A stretch of 33,459 bases of DNA from Bradyrhizobium sp. JYMT SZCCT0428 (GCF_018131075.1 NZ_JAFCLS010000070.1:1-33459), one strand, 5' to 3'. Positions 9,026 through 18,591 are shown, numbered from the stretch's first letter. Notes: a model not told the origin generated them from the sequence alone. Numbers and translations: made by a program.

Positions 9026-9289
9026 CTACTTCGCCATACCGATGTGCGCCGCCTTGCTCAGGTGCATGCCGCAGACGCCCATCTTGCCGTTCAGCATAGC
9101 GTCCTGAGCCAGGGCGATTTCCTTCTGCGCGACAATCTTGCCCTCGCCGTCCGCCATCGCTTCGATGGCGGTCTCGGTCTTTTCGAGGTTGGGACCGCTG
9201 CAGCCGGCGTTCACCTTGGCGGCGTTTGCGGGAGCGATGGCGTAGGCAATGGCAGCCATTGCGGCTGCTGCGATTAATTTATTGAGCAT
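9026..9289 (-). CDS. Small secreted conserved hypothetical protein
   Basis: An 87-residue protein with a clean Sec signal peptide (residues 1-23, cleavage after ANA-A). The mature part of about 64 residues has two Cys (C30 in NAGCSGPNLEK and C73 in MGVCGMHLSKA), likely a disulfide in the periplasm, and a KTETAIEAMADGEGK helix. I do not recognise a named family, though the layout is typical of small Bradyrhizobium secreted hypotheticals. The ATG at 9289 is clear and the upstream region to about 9480 contains paired palindromes that may be its operators. Confidence 0.7.
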   Translation of the reverse strand: MLNKLIAAAAMAAIAYAIAPANAAKVNAGCSGPNLEKTETAIEAMADGEGKIVAQKEIALAQDAMLNGKMGVCGMHLSKAAHIGMAK

Positions 9290-9441
9290 GTTGTTTTCCG
9301 TTTTCTGTTTTTGACAGCTCCAGCGTCATTGCCGGAATCTGCGCGACGATTGTTCGCTGGTCGCAGAGAATTGAGGAATAAACTTCGCGCGAGGTGCTGA
9401 GCGCAGCATGCAATGCGCTTATGCGAAACGACGCTTTTTCA

Positions 9442-9473
9442 TTACGCCAGCGTAATTCATTACAGCCGCGTAA
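9442..9473. promoter_or_regulatory. Tandem TTAC-N6-GTAA palindromes
   Basis: Two inverted repeats of the same form, TTACGCCAGCGTAA (9442-9455) and TTACAGCCGCGTAA (9460-9473), are spaced 18 bases start to start. This is the look of a dimeric regulator binding two adjacent sites. The nearest start is the secreted protein gene at 9289 (- strand), about 150 bases away. The regulator is unknown. Confidence 0.4.
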
Positions 9474-10097
9474 CGACGCGGCGCAGCATGTTGATCGATG
9501 CAGCGCCGCGCAAAGATTGCGTTCGACCTCGTCATGGTGCGCGCTACGCCGATGACGATGACCAATGCATGTGGTGTGATGTTGCGTTCAAATCTGGAGC
9601 GGTGTTCGCACAGTCTTGGTCTAGCGACACGCCAAGAGAACTGTCGTCACCGCGGATCTGCGGAAGTCATCAGAGGTCGCCAGCCGCAGCACAATGCCGG
9701 CGGGTCCCGGCCCTGCTGCTGGGCTAATGCCTCCAACGCGGGGGCTCGTGCCACGGTCGCGCGCTTGCGCCCAAGCCGCCCGCCTTGCCACCATAGAATG
9801 GTCTTACATTCACTCTTATATCGAAAACTGCATGCGAATCGCGCATACGAAGCAGGGAGACGATCCGATTTTGTGCAAGCTGGCCAGCCATTGATTTCTG
9901 GTGCGCGCGCACCACTTTAAGATGTCGTAATAGTTACTACCGATTAACACAACTGTTTGATTTTGAATGAGTAATTTATATATGGCGAGGTCGGAACCAG
10001 CCGCTGGCCGGCCGATCGGGCACCGCTGCCAAAGGGTTAATCAAATCTTACCAAAGCCATGCATTTCTAGCTTAGCTGCACCGCAACATCGGAACTT

Positions 10098-10108
10098 CTG
10101 CACTGCAA
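10098..10108. promoter_or_regulatory. CTGC-N3-GCAA site upstream of second DUF1127 gene
   Basis: CTGCACTGCAA lies 72 bases before the DUF1127 start at 10181. It is one base off the palindrome at 5944-5954, and the distance to the gene is similar. It resembles a PhaR-type operator; this is inference. Confidence 0.3.
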
Positions 10109-10180
10109 AATACCAGCTATATTCATTTCAACGATGAGGCTTTCCTCCAAGGGCTGAATCGTAATTTCAAGGAGACTACC

Positions 10181-10333
10181 ATGTTACTCTCGCTCATCCG
10201 CATGATCCAAGCGTTCCGGGACTATCAGCGCAATGTCAGCGAACTGTCCCAGCTTAGCGATCGCGAACTGGCCGATATTGGCCTTGATCGTTCGGACATT
10301 CCGCGCGTTGCAGCCGGGACCTATAACGGCTGA
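10181..10333 (+). CDS. DUF1127 small protein
   Basis: A 50-residue protein and paralogue of the one at 6035-6199. It has the same plan: MLLSLIRMIQAFRDYQRN helix, then the DUF1127 core LSQLSDRELADIGLDRSDI. AAGGAG lies eight bases before the ATG, a strong ribosome site. A GC-rich hairpin follows. The function of the family is not settled; the two copies, and the similar palindromes before them, suggest shared control. Confidence 0.88.
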   Translation: MLLSLIRMIQAFRDYQRNVSELSQLSDRELADIGLDRSDIPRVAAGTYNG

Positions 10334-10361
10334 TCCTTTGTCAGCCGCCTGACGAACGGAT

Positions 10362-10385
10362 AACGCCCGCCTCGCTGCGGGCGTT
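10362..10385 (+). terminator. Terminator-like hairpin after DUF1127
   Basis: AACGCCCGC (10362-10370) pairs with GCGGGCGTT (10377-10385) around a six-base loop; the T-rich tail (GTCGTATCTG) is weak. Confidence 0.6.
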
Positions 10386-10468
10386 GTCGTATCTGAGTCT
10401 GGATTCCTGTTTTGAAAACGCCATTGCCGCAGGTGCACTTGGCGAGAAAACGCGCTAACCCTGCGCGC

Positions 10469-11902
10469 ATGACCGCAGCCAAGAATCCAACTAACACCGT
10501 CCATGTGATCGGCGGTGGCCTCGCCGGCTCGGAAGCCGCCTGGCAGATCGCCAATGCCGGCATCCCCGTGGTCCTGCACGAGATGCGCCCGGTGCGGATG
10601 ACGGAGGCCCATCAGACCGAAGGGCTTGCCGAACTCGTCTGCTCCAATTCATTCCGCTCCGACGATGCCGCCAACAATGCGGTGGGCCTGCTGCACGCCG
10701 AAATGCGTCGGCTGGGCTCGTTGATCATGCGGTCTGCCGACGCCAACCAGGTGCCCGCCGGCGGTGCGCTCGCGGTTGATCGCGACGGATTTTCGGCCGC
10801 CGTCACCCGTGCCCTGCACGAGCATCCCCTGATCGAGATCGAACGCACGGAAATCGCCGGCCTGCCGCCGGCCGACTGGGGCAACGTGATCGTCGCGACC
10901 GGCCCCCTCACCTCGGCGCCGCTGGCGGACGCGATTCGCGAACTGACCGACGAGAGCGCGCTGGCGTTCTTCGACGCCATCGCGCCGATCGTGCACAAGG
11001 ATTCCATCGACATGTCGGTGGCCTGGTTCCAGTCGCGCTACGACAAGGTCGGGCCAGGCGGCACCGGCGCCGATTACATCAACTGCCCAATGACCAAGGA
11101 ACAGTACGACGCATTTGTCGCTGATCTGTTGGCCGGCGAGAAGGTCGACTTCAAGGACTGGGAGACCAACACGCCCTATTTTGACGGCTGCCTGCCGGTC
11201 GAAGTAATGGCTGAACGCGGCCACGAGACGTTGCGCCACGGACCGATGAAGCCGGTTGGCCTCACCAATCCGCATAACCCGACCGTGAAGGCTTACGCCA
11301 TCGTACAGCTGCGCCAGGACAACAAGCTCGGTACGCTCTACAACATCGTCGGCTTTCAGACCAAGCTGAAGCACGGCGCCCAGCAGCGCGTGTTCCGCAC
11401 CATTCCCGGGCTCGAGGGGGCCGAATTCGCCCGCCTCGGCGGGCTACATCGCAACACCTTCCTGAACTCGCCAAAACTTCTGGACGGCCAATTGCGTCTG
11501 CGCGCGCAGCCGCGGCTGCGTTTCGCAGGCCAGATGACCGGCTGCGAGGGCTACGTGGAATCCGCCAGCATCGGCCTGATCGCCGGGCTCTACGCCGCGG
11601 CCGACGCACGCGCGCAGTCGCTGGCGCCGCCGCCGGCAACGACAGCGCTGGGATCCCTGCTCGGCCACATCACCGGCGGTCACATCGAGACCGTCGACGC
11701 TGGTCCACGCTCGTTCCAGCCGATGAACATCAATTTCGGCCTGTTCCCGCCGCTGGTCAGTCCACCGACCAAGAAGCCGGACGGGACGCGGCTGCGCGGC
11801 AACGAGAAGACGGTCGCCAAGAAGCAGGCGATGAGCGCACGGGCGCTGGCCGATCTCGATCGCTGGATCGCCGATCACCTGCGCGTCGCGGCGGCGGCGT
11901 AA
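10469..11902 (+). CDS. trmFO: Methylenetetrahydrofolate-tRNA-(uracil-5-)-methyltransferase
   Basis: A 477-residue flavoprotein that methylates U54 in the T-loop of tRNA using methylenetetrahydrofolate and FADH2 (historically called Gid). The N-terminus has the FAD-binding VHVIGGGLAGSEAAWQIA. Next come HEMRPVRMTEAHQT and the LVCSNSFRSDDA segment with the conserved Cys. Further on are NCPMTKEQYDAF, GHETLRHGPMKPVGL and FAGQMTGCEGYVESASIGL, all diagnostic of TrmFO. The start used is ATG 10469; an in-frame ATG 57 bases upstream would add an atypical basic extension. It is followed after four bases by the kinase-like gene, so the two form an operon. Confidence 0.96.
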   Translation: MTAAKNPTNTVHVIGGGLAGSEAAWQIANAGIPVVLHEMRPVRMTEAHQTEGLAELVCSNSFRSDDAANNAVGLLHAEMRRLGSLIMRSADANQVPAGGALAVDRDGFSAAVTRALHEHPLIEIERTEIAGLPPADWGNVIVATGPLTSAPLADAIRELTDESALAFFDAIAPIVHKDSIDMSVAWFQSRYDKVGPGGTGADYINCPMTKEQYDAFVADLLAGEKVDFKDWETNTPYFDGCLPVEVMAERGHETLRHGPMKPVGLTNPHNPTVKAYAIVQLRQDNKLGTLYNIVGFQTKLKHGAQQRVFRTIPGLEGAEFARLGGLHRNTFLNSPKLLDGQLRLRAQPRLRFAGQMTGCEGYVESASIGLIAGLYAAADARAQSLAPPPATTALGSLLGHITGGHIETVDAGPRSFQPMNINFGLFPPLVSPPTKKPDGTRLRGNEKTVAKKQAMSARALADLDRWIADHLRVAAAA

Positions 11903-11906
11903 GATC

Positions 11907-13031
11907 ATGGCTTTGCCAAAGGATGACGCCGCGATTCTGTCGGCACGATGGACCGAAGGCGTACTGCTGAAGCGCGACGTGTTTTCGACCGTCGAGCGCG
12001 GGCGCTTCAAAAGCGACGCCGGCGAGGTCGATGCGGTGCTGCGCCGGCTCGATCAGGTGCCGGTATGGTCTTATCTTCTCGCCCGCCATTTGTTCGCCCG
12101 CGAGCGCCGCGCGCTGGCGCTGGCGCGCGACCTGAATGTCGGCCCGAAGCTGCTCTGGGCCGGCCGGCAGGCGCTGGTGCGCGGCTTCATCGATGGCGTC
12201 GCGCTGCAAATGGCAAAGCCCCATGGCGATATCGGCTATTTCCGCTCGGCCAAGCTGGCGCTCCGAAAGCTGCATCGCGCCGGCATCTGCCATAACGATC
12301 TTGCCAAGGAGCAGAACTGGCTGCGCGGCAGCGACGGCCAGGCCTATCTCACCGATTTCCAGCTGGCCGCCTGCTTCAAGAGCCGCAGCCGGCTGTTTCG
12401 CATCGCGGCCTACGAGGATCTGCGGCACCTCCTGAAACACAAGCGCAGCTACGCGCCGGCGGCGCTGACGCCGATGGAACGCAAGATCCTGGCGCGCAAG
12501 TCCGTCGTCGCCAGCGTCTGGCTCATGACCGGCAAGAAGGTCTATCAGGCCATCACCCGCGGCCTGTTCAATTTCACCGATCGCGAAGGCGGCGGCCGTC
12601 GCCTGGTCAATGACGCGCCCGTGCTGATCGAGATGATCCGGAAGAACCCCGACGTGCGCGACACGGCTATCGTCGCCTTTGCTGACCGCCGCACCGGCGT
12701 CGGGCTCTATGCATTCGTCGAGGCGGATCAGGTTGCGCTGGAAAAGCAGTTGCGCAGCGAGCTTTCCTCCGCCAAGGGCGTTAAGCCACCGGAGCATATC
12801 CAGGTCGTGCACGCATTGCCGCGCGATGCCGCCGGCAAGCCGCGCACCGAAATCCTTCAGCTCGTCGCGATGAACCAGCTCGACCTGATCGAGCCGATGA
12901 TGAAGAACGACACCGACCGGGCGTTCCTGAAGGACATTCTGGAGAGCCGCAAGAATCTGCGGGACCGGTTTAATTTCGAGGCGGCGGATATGGATTCGCC
13001 GTCGGGTGCATCCCCGCGCGCAAACTCCTAA
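11907..13031 (+). CDS. Kinase-like protein with C-terminal acyl-CoA-synthetase-type domain
   Basis: A 374-residue protein of unusual build. Residues about 45-180 look like a small RIO/lipopolysaccharide-kinase-type fold: LHRAGICHNDLAKEQNWL supplies the catalytic Asp131 and Asn137, and AYLTDFQLA supplies the metal-binding Asp150. The glycine loop is poorly formed. Residues about 238-328 resemble the mobile C-terminal domain of AMP-dependent acyl-CoA synthetases: an IRKNPDVRDTAIVAFAD start, then KPPEHIQVVHALPRDAAGKP, with Lys311 at the place of the catalytic Lys. The AMP-binding N-domain is absent. No membrane segment is seen. It starts four bases after trmFO and its stop overlaps the stop of the convergent gene. 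The kinase reading is fairly sure, the C-terminal domain is an inference from sequence pattern, and the substrate is unknown. Confidence 0.75.
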   Translation: MALPKDDAAILSARWTEGVLLKRDVFSTVERGRFKSDAGEVDAVLRRLDQVPVWSYLLARHLFARERRALALARDLNVGPKLLWAGRQALVRGFIDGVALQMAKPHGDIGYFRSAKLALRKLHRAGICHNDLAKEQNWLRGSDGQAYLTDFQLAACFKSRSRLFRIAAYEDLRHLLKHKRSYAPAALTPMERKILARKSVVASVWLMTGKKVYQAITRGLFNFTDREGGGRRLVNDAPVLIEMIRKNPDVRDTAIVAFADRRTGVGLYAFVEADQVALEKQLRSELSSAKGVKPPEHIQVVHALPRDAAGKPRTEILQLVAMNQLDLIEPMMKNDTDRAFLKDILESRKNLRDRFNFEAADMDSPSGASPRANS

Positions 13032-13891
13032 CCGCCGAATTCCGCCGACCGCGACGCGCGCCACAGCGTCCAAAGCGTCCGCAAGCGCGACGGCGGCCGA
13101 GGTGCGAACGGATCGGAATCGGCCCGCGACATTCGCTTCAGGTCGCGGCGGACCAGCGCCAGCGGCAGGAATACCGGCCTCACTTCCGGCGGCACGCCGG
13201 CGAGCAGTTCGAAGGCGGTGTTCAGATGCTGCCCCGCCTCGCCGATCAGTTGGTCGATCGCCGCACGCGCCTGCGGCGTCTGCTTGCCCGAAAACACTTC
13301 TTCCATGCCGCTGCCGTGTTGCTGCAGCAATTGCAGGGGCACGAACAGCTGGCGCCGCGCCGCATCCCACGGCAACTTCTCGATCACCTGCACCAGGCCC
13401 TGGGCGAAGCCGGCGTGGCGTGCGAGGTGATCGACCGCTTCCGAGGGCCGTGACACGATGAGCCCGGCCAGCGAAAACAGCGCCGACGACGTATCGTTGA
13501 TGTAGCCTTCGAGTGCCGCCATCGACGGCATCGGGTCGTTGTAGAGATCGAACTGGTGTTCGTCGATCAGGCGGGACAGCGGATCGACCGGCAGGCGGTA
13601 GTCGCGGATCACCTGCATCAGTTCGGCCGCGACCGGATTGCCTTCGATGCCACCATGGCCGGCGCCGGCCAGCATGTCGGTCCACCATTGCAGCCGCATC
13701 TCGCCGGGCAGCGGCTGGCTGACCTGCTCGCGTACCCGTGAAATCTCCACGTTGAAGGCGTAGATCGCGAGCAGCGCGCGGCGCTGGGCCGCCGGCTTGA
13801 ACAGCGTCGATGCGTAGCGGACGAAATCATGGGTCCGCACCAGATCGGCGCAGAAGCCGGCGGAATCCTTAGATGCCTCGCTTGCGCTCAT
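13028..13891 (-). CDS. Squalene/phytoene synthase-like protein (NDUFAF6-type)
   Basis: A 287-residue all-helical protein of the trans-isoprenyl diphosphate synthase family. The first acidic cluster is partly kept (LIDEHQFDLYND, residues 108-119). The second, normally NxxRDxxED before ARRGRxYLP, reads QVIEKLPWDAARRQLFVP, so key Asp/Glu residues are gone. This pattern fits the non-enzymatic NDUFAF6 (C8orf38) branch, whose mitochondrial member helps assemble respiratory complex I, rather than carotenoid or hopanoid enzymes. Its ATG overlaps the stop of the Mth938-domain gene by four bases, so it is the last gene of the yajC-secDF operon. Its TAG overlaps the TAA of the convergent kinase-like gene. 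Confidence 0.8.
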   Translation of the reverse strand: MSASEASKDSAGFCADLVRTHDFVRYASTLFKPAAQRRALLAIYAFNVEISRVREQVSQPLPGEMRLQWWTDMLAGAGHGGIEGNPVAAELMQVIRDYRLPVDPLSRLIDEHQFDLYNDPMPSMAALEGYINDTSSALFSLAGLIVSRPSEAVDHLARHAGFAQGLVQVIEKLPWDAARRQLFVPLQLLQQHGSGMEEVFSGKQTPQARAAIDQLIGEAGQHLNTAFELLAGVPPEVRPVFLPLALVRRDLKRMSRADSDPFAPRPPSRLRTLWTLWRASRSAEFGG

Positions 13892-14271
13892 GGCACCGCG
13901 ATCAACGCCGCGGCAACGCGCCGGCGCTCACCCATCATGATGTTGTAGGTCCGGATTGCCGGCCCGGTCTGCATCGGGTCCAGCACCACCCGCACCGCGC
14001 GCAGCGCCTCGCGCAAATGTTTGGGCGGTATCCAGACGTCGGTGCCGGTGCCGACGACGAGCGTATCGATCGCATTGGCTGATTTGAAGACGCGCGCCAG
14101 CGAGTACTCGTCGATTTCATCGGGCTTGGTAACGTCCCACGCCCAGATCCCGTCCGGCAGGCACAACAGCGAGCCGCGATGCGACATGTCGGCGAACGCA
14201 AAACCACCCTTGCCGTAGGCCTCGATCGGCGCCGACCTCGGAAAATGCGGTACGTCCGAGGTATCAGTCAT
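13888..14271 (-). CDS. Mth938/NDUFAF3-like domain protein
   Basis: A 127-residue single-domain protein of the Mth938 (DUF498) family. Typical segments are PIEAYGKGGFAFADMSHRGSL, the LVVGTGTDVWIPP strand-turn, the LREALRAVRVVLDPM helix and AIRTYNIMMGERRRVAAALI. The human member NDUFAF3 is a complex I assembly factor. Bacterial members are commonly found next to secDF, as here. It starts two bases before the secF stop region on the same strand and overlaps the squalene-synthase-like gene (ATGA). A role in membrane-complex biogenesis is inferred from the family and the operon. Confidence 0.88.
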   Translation of the reverse strand: MTDTSDVPHFPRSAPIEAYGKGGFAFADMSHRGSLLCLPDGIWAWDVTKPDEIDEYSLARVFKSANAIDTLVVGTGTDVWIPPKHLREALRAVRVVLDPMQTGPAIRTYNIMMGERRRVAAALIAVP

Positions 14272-14273
14272 GC

Positions 14274-15275
14274 TTACTTCTTTTTGGGCGTATCCGGCGC
14301 GTCGCGGTGCTCGCCGACGCCGAGATAGATCAGGATCGGCGCCGCGATGAAGATCGAGGTGTAGGTGCCGACCAGCACGACGCCGAACATCATGACCGCC
14401 GTGAAGCTGTGGATCGCGTGGCCGCCGAACAAAAGCAGCGCCAGCAACGCCAGCGTCACCGTGACGTGGGTGATGATCGAGCGCGACAGTGTCGAATTGA
14501 TGGATTCGTTGAGCAGTTGCGGCATCGGCATTTTCTTGTAACGCCGCAGCATTTCCCTGATGCGGTCATAGATCACGACCGTGTCGTTCAGGGAGTAGCC
14601 GAGAATCGTCAAGAGCGCCGCGATACTGGTGAGGTCGAAATCGACCTGCGTGAGCGACATGAAGCCGATCGTCAGCACGATATCGTGGACGTTGGCGATC
14701 ATGGCGCCGAGCGCGAACTGCCATTCGAACCGGAACCAGAGATAGATCAGGATCGCGAAGATCGCGAGCATCAGGCCGAGCATGCCGTAAGCCAGCAATT
14801 CGCCGGAAACGCGAGGCCCCACCACCTCGACGCGGCGATACTCCACACTGTCGCCGAGGGCGGTGCGGACCTTCGTCACCGCATCCTGTTGCGCCTTGTC
14901 GCCGCCAGGCTGCTCGGCAACCCGGATCAGGACGTCGGCCGGACCACCGAACTGCTGAAGCTGCACCTCGCCGAGGCCGAGATTGCTCAAGGTCGCACGC
15001 ATCGTGGCGATGTCGGCGGAGCCCGACTTGGACTGCACCTCCAGCAGCGTTCCGCCCTTGAAGTCGATGCCGAAATTCAGGCCGTGTGTGAAGAACAGGA
15101 TGATCGCCACGATCGAAAGCGCCGCAGAGATCGGAAAGCTGATGCGGCGAAAGCGCGTGAAATCGAAATGCGTATCGTCAGGCACGATGCGCAGCGGCGG
15201 CAGCAGATCGAATATGGCGACCACGGTCAGCACGGCAATCAGAATGCCCAGCCCGATGAGGACGTATTGTGTCAA
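14274..15275 (-). CDS. secF: Protein translocase subunit SecF
   Basis: A 333-residue membrane protein with six transmembrane helices. After the first helix comes the LNFGIDFKGGTLLEV motif, then a periplasmic domain (about residues 80-155). The family motif VVGPRVSGEL precedes the five-helix RND-like block, which ends in ILGYSLNDTVVIYDRIRE and the SRSIITHVTVTLALLALLLFGG segment. SecF pairs with SecD and uses the proton gradient to pull exported proteins across the membrane after SecA. An extra N-terminal helix (residues 1-25) precedes the conserved core. A 122-base gap with two palindromic repeats separates it from secD. Confidence 0.97.
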   Translation of the reverse strand: MTQYVLIGLGILIAVLTVVAIFDLLPPLRIVPDDTHFDFTRFRRISFPISAALSIVAIILFFTHGLNFGIDFKGGTLLEVQSKSGSADIATMRATLSNLGLGEVQLQQFGGPADVLIRVAEQPGGDKAQQDAVTKVRTALGDSVEYRRVEVVGPRVSGELLAYGMLGLMLAIFAILIYLWFRFEWQFALGAMIANVHDIVLTIGFMSLTQVDFDLTSIAALLTILGYSLNDTVVIYDRIREMLRRYKKMPMPQLLNESINSTLSRSIITHVTVTLALLALLLFGGHAIHSFTAVMMFGVVLVGTYTSIFIAAPILIYLGVGEHRDAPDTPKKK

Positions 15276-15297
15276 AGCTGGCTCCGCATTGTCAGCG

Positions 15298-15330
15298 CGA
15301 ACATGATCCAGCGCAGCTGGATCATGTTCG
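15298..15330. repeat. Perfect 15-bp inverted repeat in secD-secF gap
   Basis: CGAACATGATCCAGC (15298-15312) is exactly complementary to 15316-15330 around a three-base GCA loop. It lies 22 bases upstream of the secF start codon. A stable hairpin in the mRNA between secD and secF is expected. Confidence 0.75.
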
Positions 15331-15348
15331 TCGCTCTATTTCTGTTTA

Positions 15349-15397
15349 GAAGCATGATGTGCTCCGAAAACCGGTGTCCACTTTTCGGGATCATGCT

Positions 15398-15398
<1 letters not shown>
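15349..15398. repeat. Rhizobiales-type palindromic repeat abutting the secD stop
   Basis: AGCATGAT and CCGAAAA on the left (15351-15370) mirror TTTTCGG and ATCATGCT on the right (15383-15397), with CCGGTGTCCAC in the centre. I recall this sequence as a widely dispersed palindromic element in Rhizobiales. Its right arm abuts the secD stop codon at 15398-15400. Confidence 0.65.
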
Positions 15399-17002
<1,604 letters not shown>

Positions 17003-17041
17003 CGAGTTGACCCGTCAGATCAGGAGTATGCAGAGCGCAAA

Positions 17042-17407
17042 TCAGCTCGCGGACGTCTCGTCCTTGGCGGTTTCGGCCTTTTCCTTGGCCGGCTCGCCCT
17101 TGGCGCGGACGCCCGAGATCATCTGCCGCATCTGGCGCACGCGTACCCCGTCGGAAATCTCGAACTCGATCTGGTCGTCGTCGACAACCTTGGTCACCTT
17201 GCCGACCAGGCCGCCGGAGGTCACGACGGTGTCGCCGCGCCGGATGTTTTTCACCAGTTCGGCGTGGTCCTTTATCTTCTTCTGCTGCGGACGCAGAATC
17301 AGGAAGTACATGATGACGAAGATCAGCGCGAACGGCAGCAGCGACATCAACATGCTGTTGGCATCGCCACCGGCTGCGGCCTGGGCGTACGCAGGAGTAA
17401 TCAGCAT
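17042..17407 (-). CDS. yajC: Preprotein translocase subunit YajC
   Basis: A 121-residue protein with one membrane helix (about residues 19-40, ending in MYFLILRPQQKKIKDH, the YajC signature) and a cytoplasmic beta domain with IRRGDTVVTSGGLVGKV. A charged low-complexity Lys/Glu/Ala tail extends beyond the usual family end. YajC associates with SecDF in the holo-translocon. It is the first gene of the operon that continues through secD, secF and the two complex I assembly factor homologues. Its promoter should lie in 17408-17585, shared with the divergent ATPase. Confidence 0.95.
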   Translation of the reverse strand: MLITPAYAQAAAGGDANSMLMSLLPFALIFVIMYFLILRPQQKKIKDHAELVKNIRRGDTVVTSGGLVGKVTKVVDDDQIEFEISDGVRVRQMRQMISGVRAKGEPAKEKAETAKDETSAS

Positions 17408-17585
17408 TCGAACAATCCTCGTGAGACGGGAAACGACCGGCGACGCAAGCGTCTGGCCGGTCCGGGCAAATTCGCGCGGACTATAGCGGCGGCCGTCCCA
17501 ATTGCAACGCTGCCAGCCCCCTCATTTAGGGCGCTTGCGGGAGCTTCCAAGGCCCGTTAAGGCTGCGCCGTCAGGAACAGGGAAA

Positions 17586-18557
17586 ATGTCGAAAAAACCC
17601 AATAAAACAGCGGCTCGCGCCACCTCCAAAGCAGGCCGGCGGAAGCCCGCAAAAACCGCGACAAAACGTCCGGCAGCCCCCTCCAAAGACGTCACCGCCA
17701 AGCGCATCGCAGACGCGCTGGAGGCCATCGCGAACCACCTTTCCGCGGCCTCCCCGGCAACCTCGGGACCTGAGTCGTTCGGGGCTGCGGACGCCTTCGT
17801 CTGGCACCCGGACGGGCGGCTGGCGCCTGTGCCGCACGTCAGCCGGGTCGACCTCGGGTTGCTCAAGGGCATCGACCGGATGCGCGACATCCTGATCGAG
17901 AATACCGAGCGGTTTGCCGACGGCCTGCCCGCCAACAACGCGCTGCTGTGGGGCGCGCGCGGCATGGGCAAGTCGTCGCTGGTCAAGGCCGCGCATGCCG
18001 ACATCAACCTCAAGCGCAAGCCGGCCGACAAACTCAAGCTGATCGAGATCCATCGCGAGGACATCGAGAGCCTGCCGGGCCTGATGGACCGCGTGCGCAG
18101 CTCTTCGTTCCGCTTCATCGTGTTCTGCGACGACCTCTCCTTCGACGGCAACGACGCCTCCTACAAATCGCTGAAAGCGGTGCTCGAAGGCGGAATCGAG
18201 GGGCGCCCGGACAACGTCATCCTCTACGCCACCTCGAACCGCCGGCATCTTCTGGCGCGCGAGATGATCGAGAACGAGCGCTCGACCGCGATCAATCCCG
18301 GCGAAGCGGTCGAGGAAAAAGTCTCGCTGTCGGACCGCTTCGGTCTGTGGCTCGGCTTCCATCGCTGCAGCCAGGACGAATACCTGGCGATGGTTCGCGG
18401 CTATTGCGGCCATTACGGCATCCAGCTTGCCGATGATGAACTGGAACGCGAAGCGCTGGAATGGTCGACGACACGCGGTTCACGCTCGGGACGCGTCGCC
18501 TGGCAGTTCACGCAGGAACTGGCCGGAAGGCTAGGTGTGCGGCTGGCGGGGAAGTAG
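17586..18557 (+). CDS. DUF815 AAA-type ATPase
   Basis: A 323-residue predicted ATPase. The N-terminal ~60 residues are Lys/Ala rich and disordered. The DUF815 core begins near residue 75 with AFVWHPDGRLAPV, followed by the Walker A ALLWGARGMGKSSLVKA (about 120-136), Walker B FRFIVFCDDLSF, sensor-1 VILYATSNRRHL and the family segment ERSTAINPGEAVEEKVSLSDRFGLWLGF. The family is found beside yajC/secDF and nlpD in many alphaproteobacteria, but its clients are not known. The start at 17586 follows an AGGGAA ribosome site; an extension to 17502 has no support. Confidence 0.9.
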   Translation: MSKKPNKTAARATSKAGRRKPAKTATKRPAAPSKDVTAKRIADALEAIANHLSAASPATSGPESFGAADAFVWHPDGRLAPVPHVSRVDLGLLKGIDRMRDILIENTERFADGLPANNALLWGARGMGKSSLVKAAHADINLKRKPADKLKLIEIHREDIESLPGLMDRVRSSSFRFIVFCDDLSFDGNDASYKSLKAVLEGGIEGRPDNVILYATSNRRHLLAREMIENERSTAINPGEAVEEKVSLSDRFGLWLGFHRCSQDEYLAMVRGYCGHYGIQLADDELEREALEWSTTRGSRSGRVAWQFTQELAGRLGVRLAGK

Positions 18558-18591
18558 TTCGCGCCCGGACTTGCGTCAAATTCCGGCGTCC

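Larger units (their letters stand above)
9290..10180. other. Gene-poor intergenic region
   Basis: Nearly 900 bases without a coding region I can support; the open frames here (for example 9413-9727 and 9498-9920) lack ribosome sites and family resemblance. The stretch is more AT-rich after 9890 and contains palindromes TTAC-N6-GTAA (twice), GTAATAGTTAC at 9925-9935, and a CTGC-N3-GCAA site before DUF1127. A small RNA could be encoded but nothing specific is visible. Confidence 0.5.

Noticed and set aside
9498..9920. Possible gene in the 9290-10180 gap
   Set aside because: No ribosome site, no family resemblance, poor codon use, and it overlaps other equally plausible frames.
11757..13688. 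643-codon minus-strand frame opposite the kinase-like gene
   Set aside because: The Arg/Ala-rich translation has no recognisable domain, while the plus-strand kinase and minus-strand synthase-like frames have clear motifs and good junctions.
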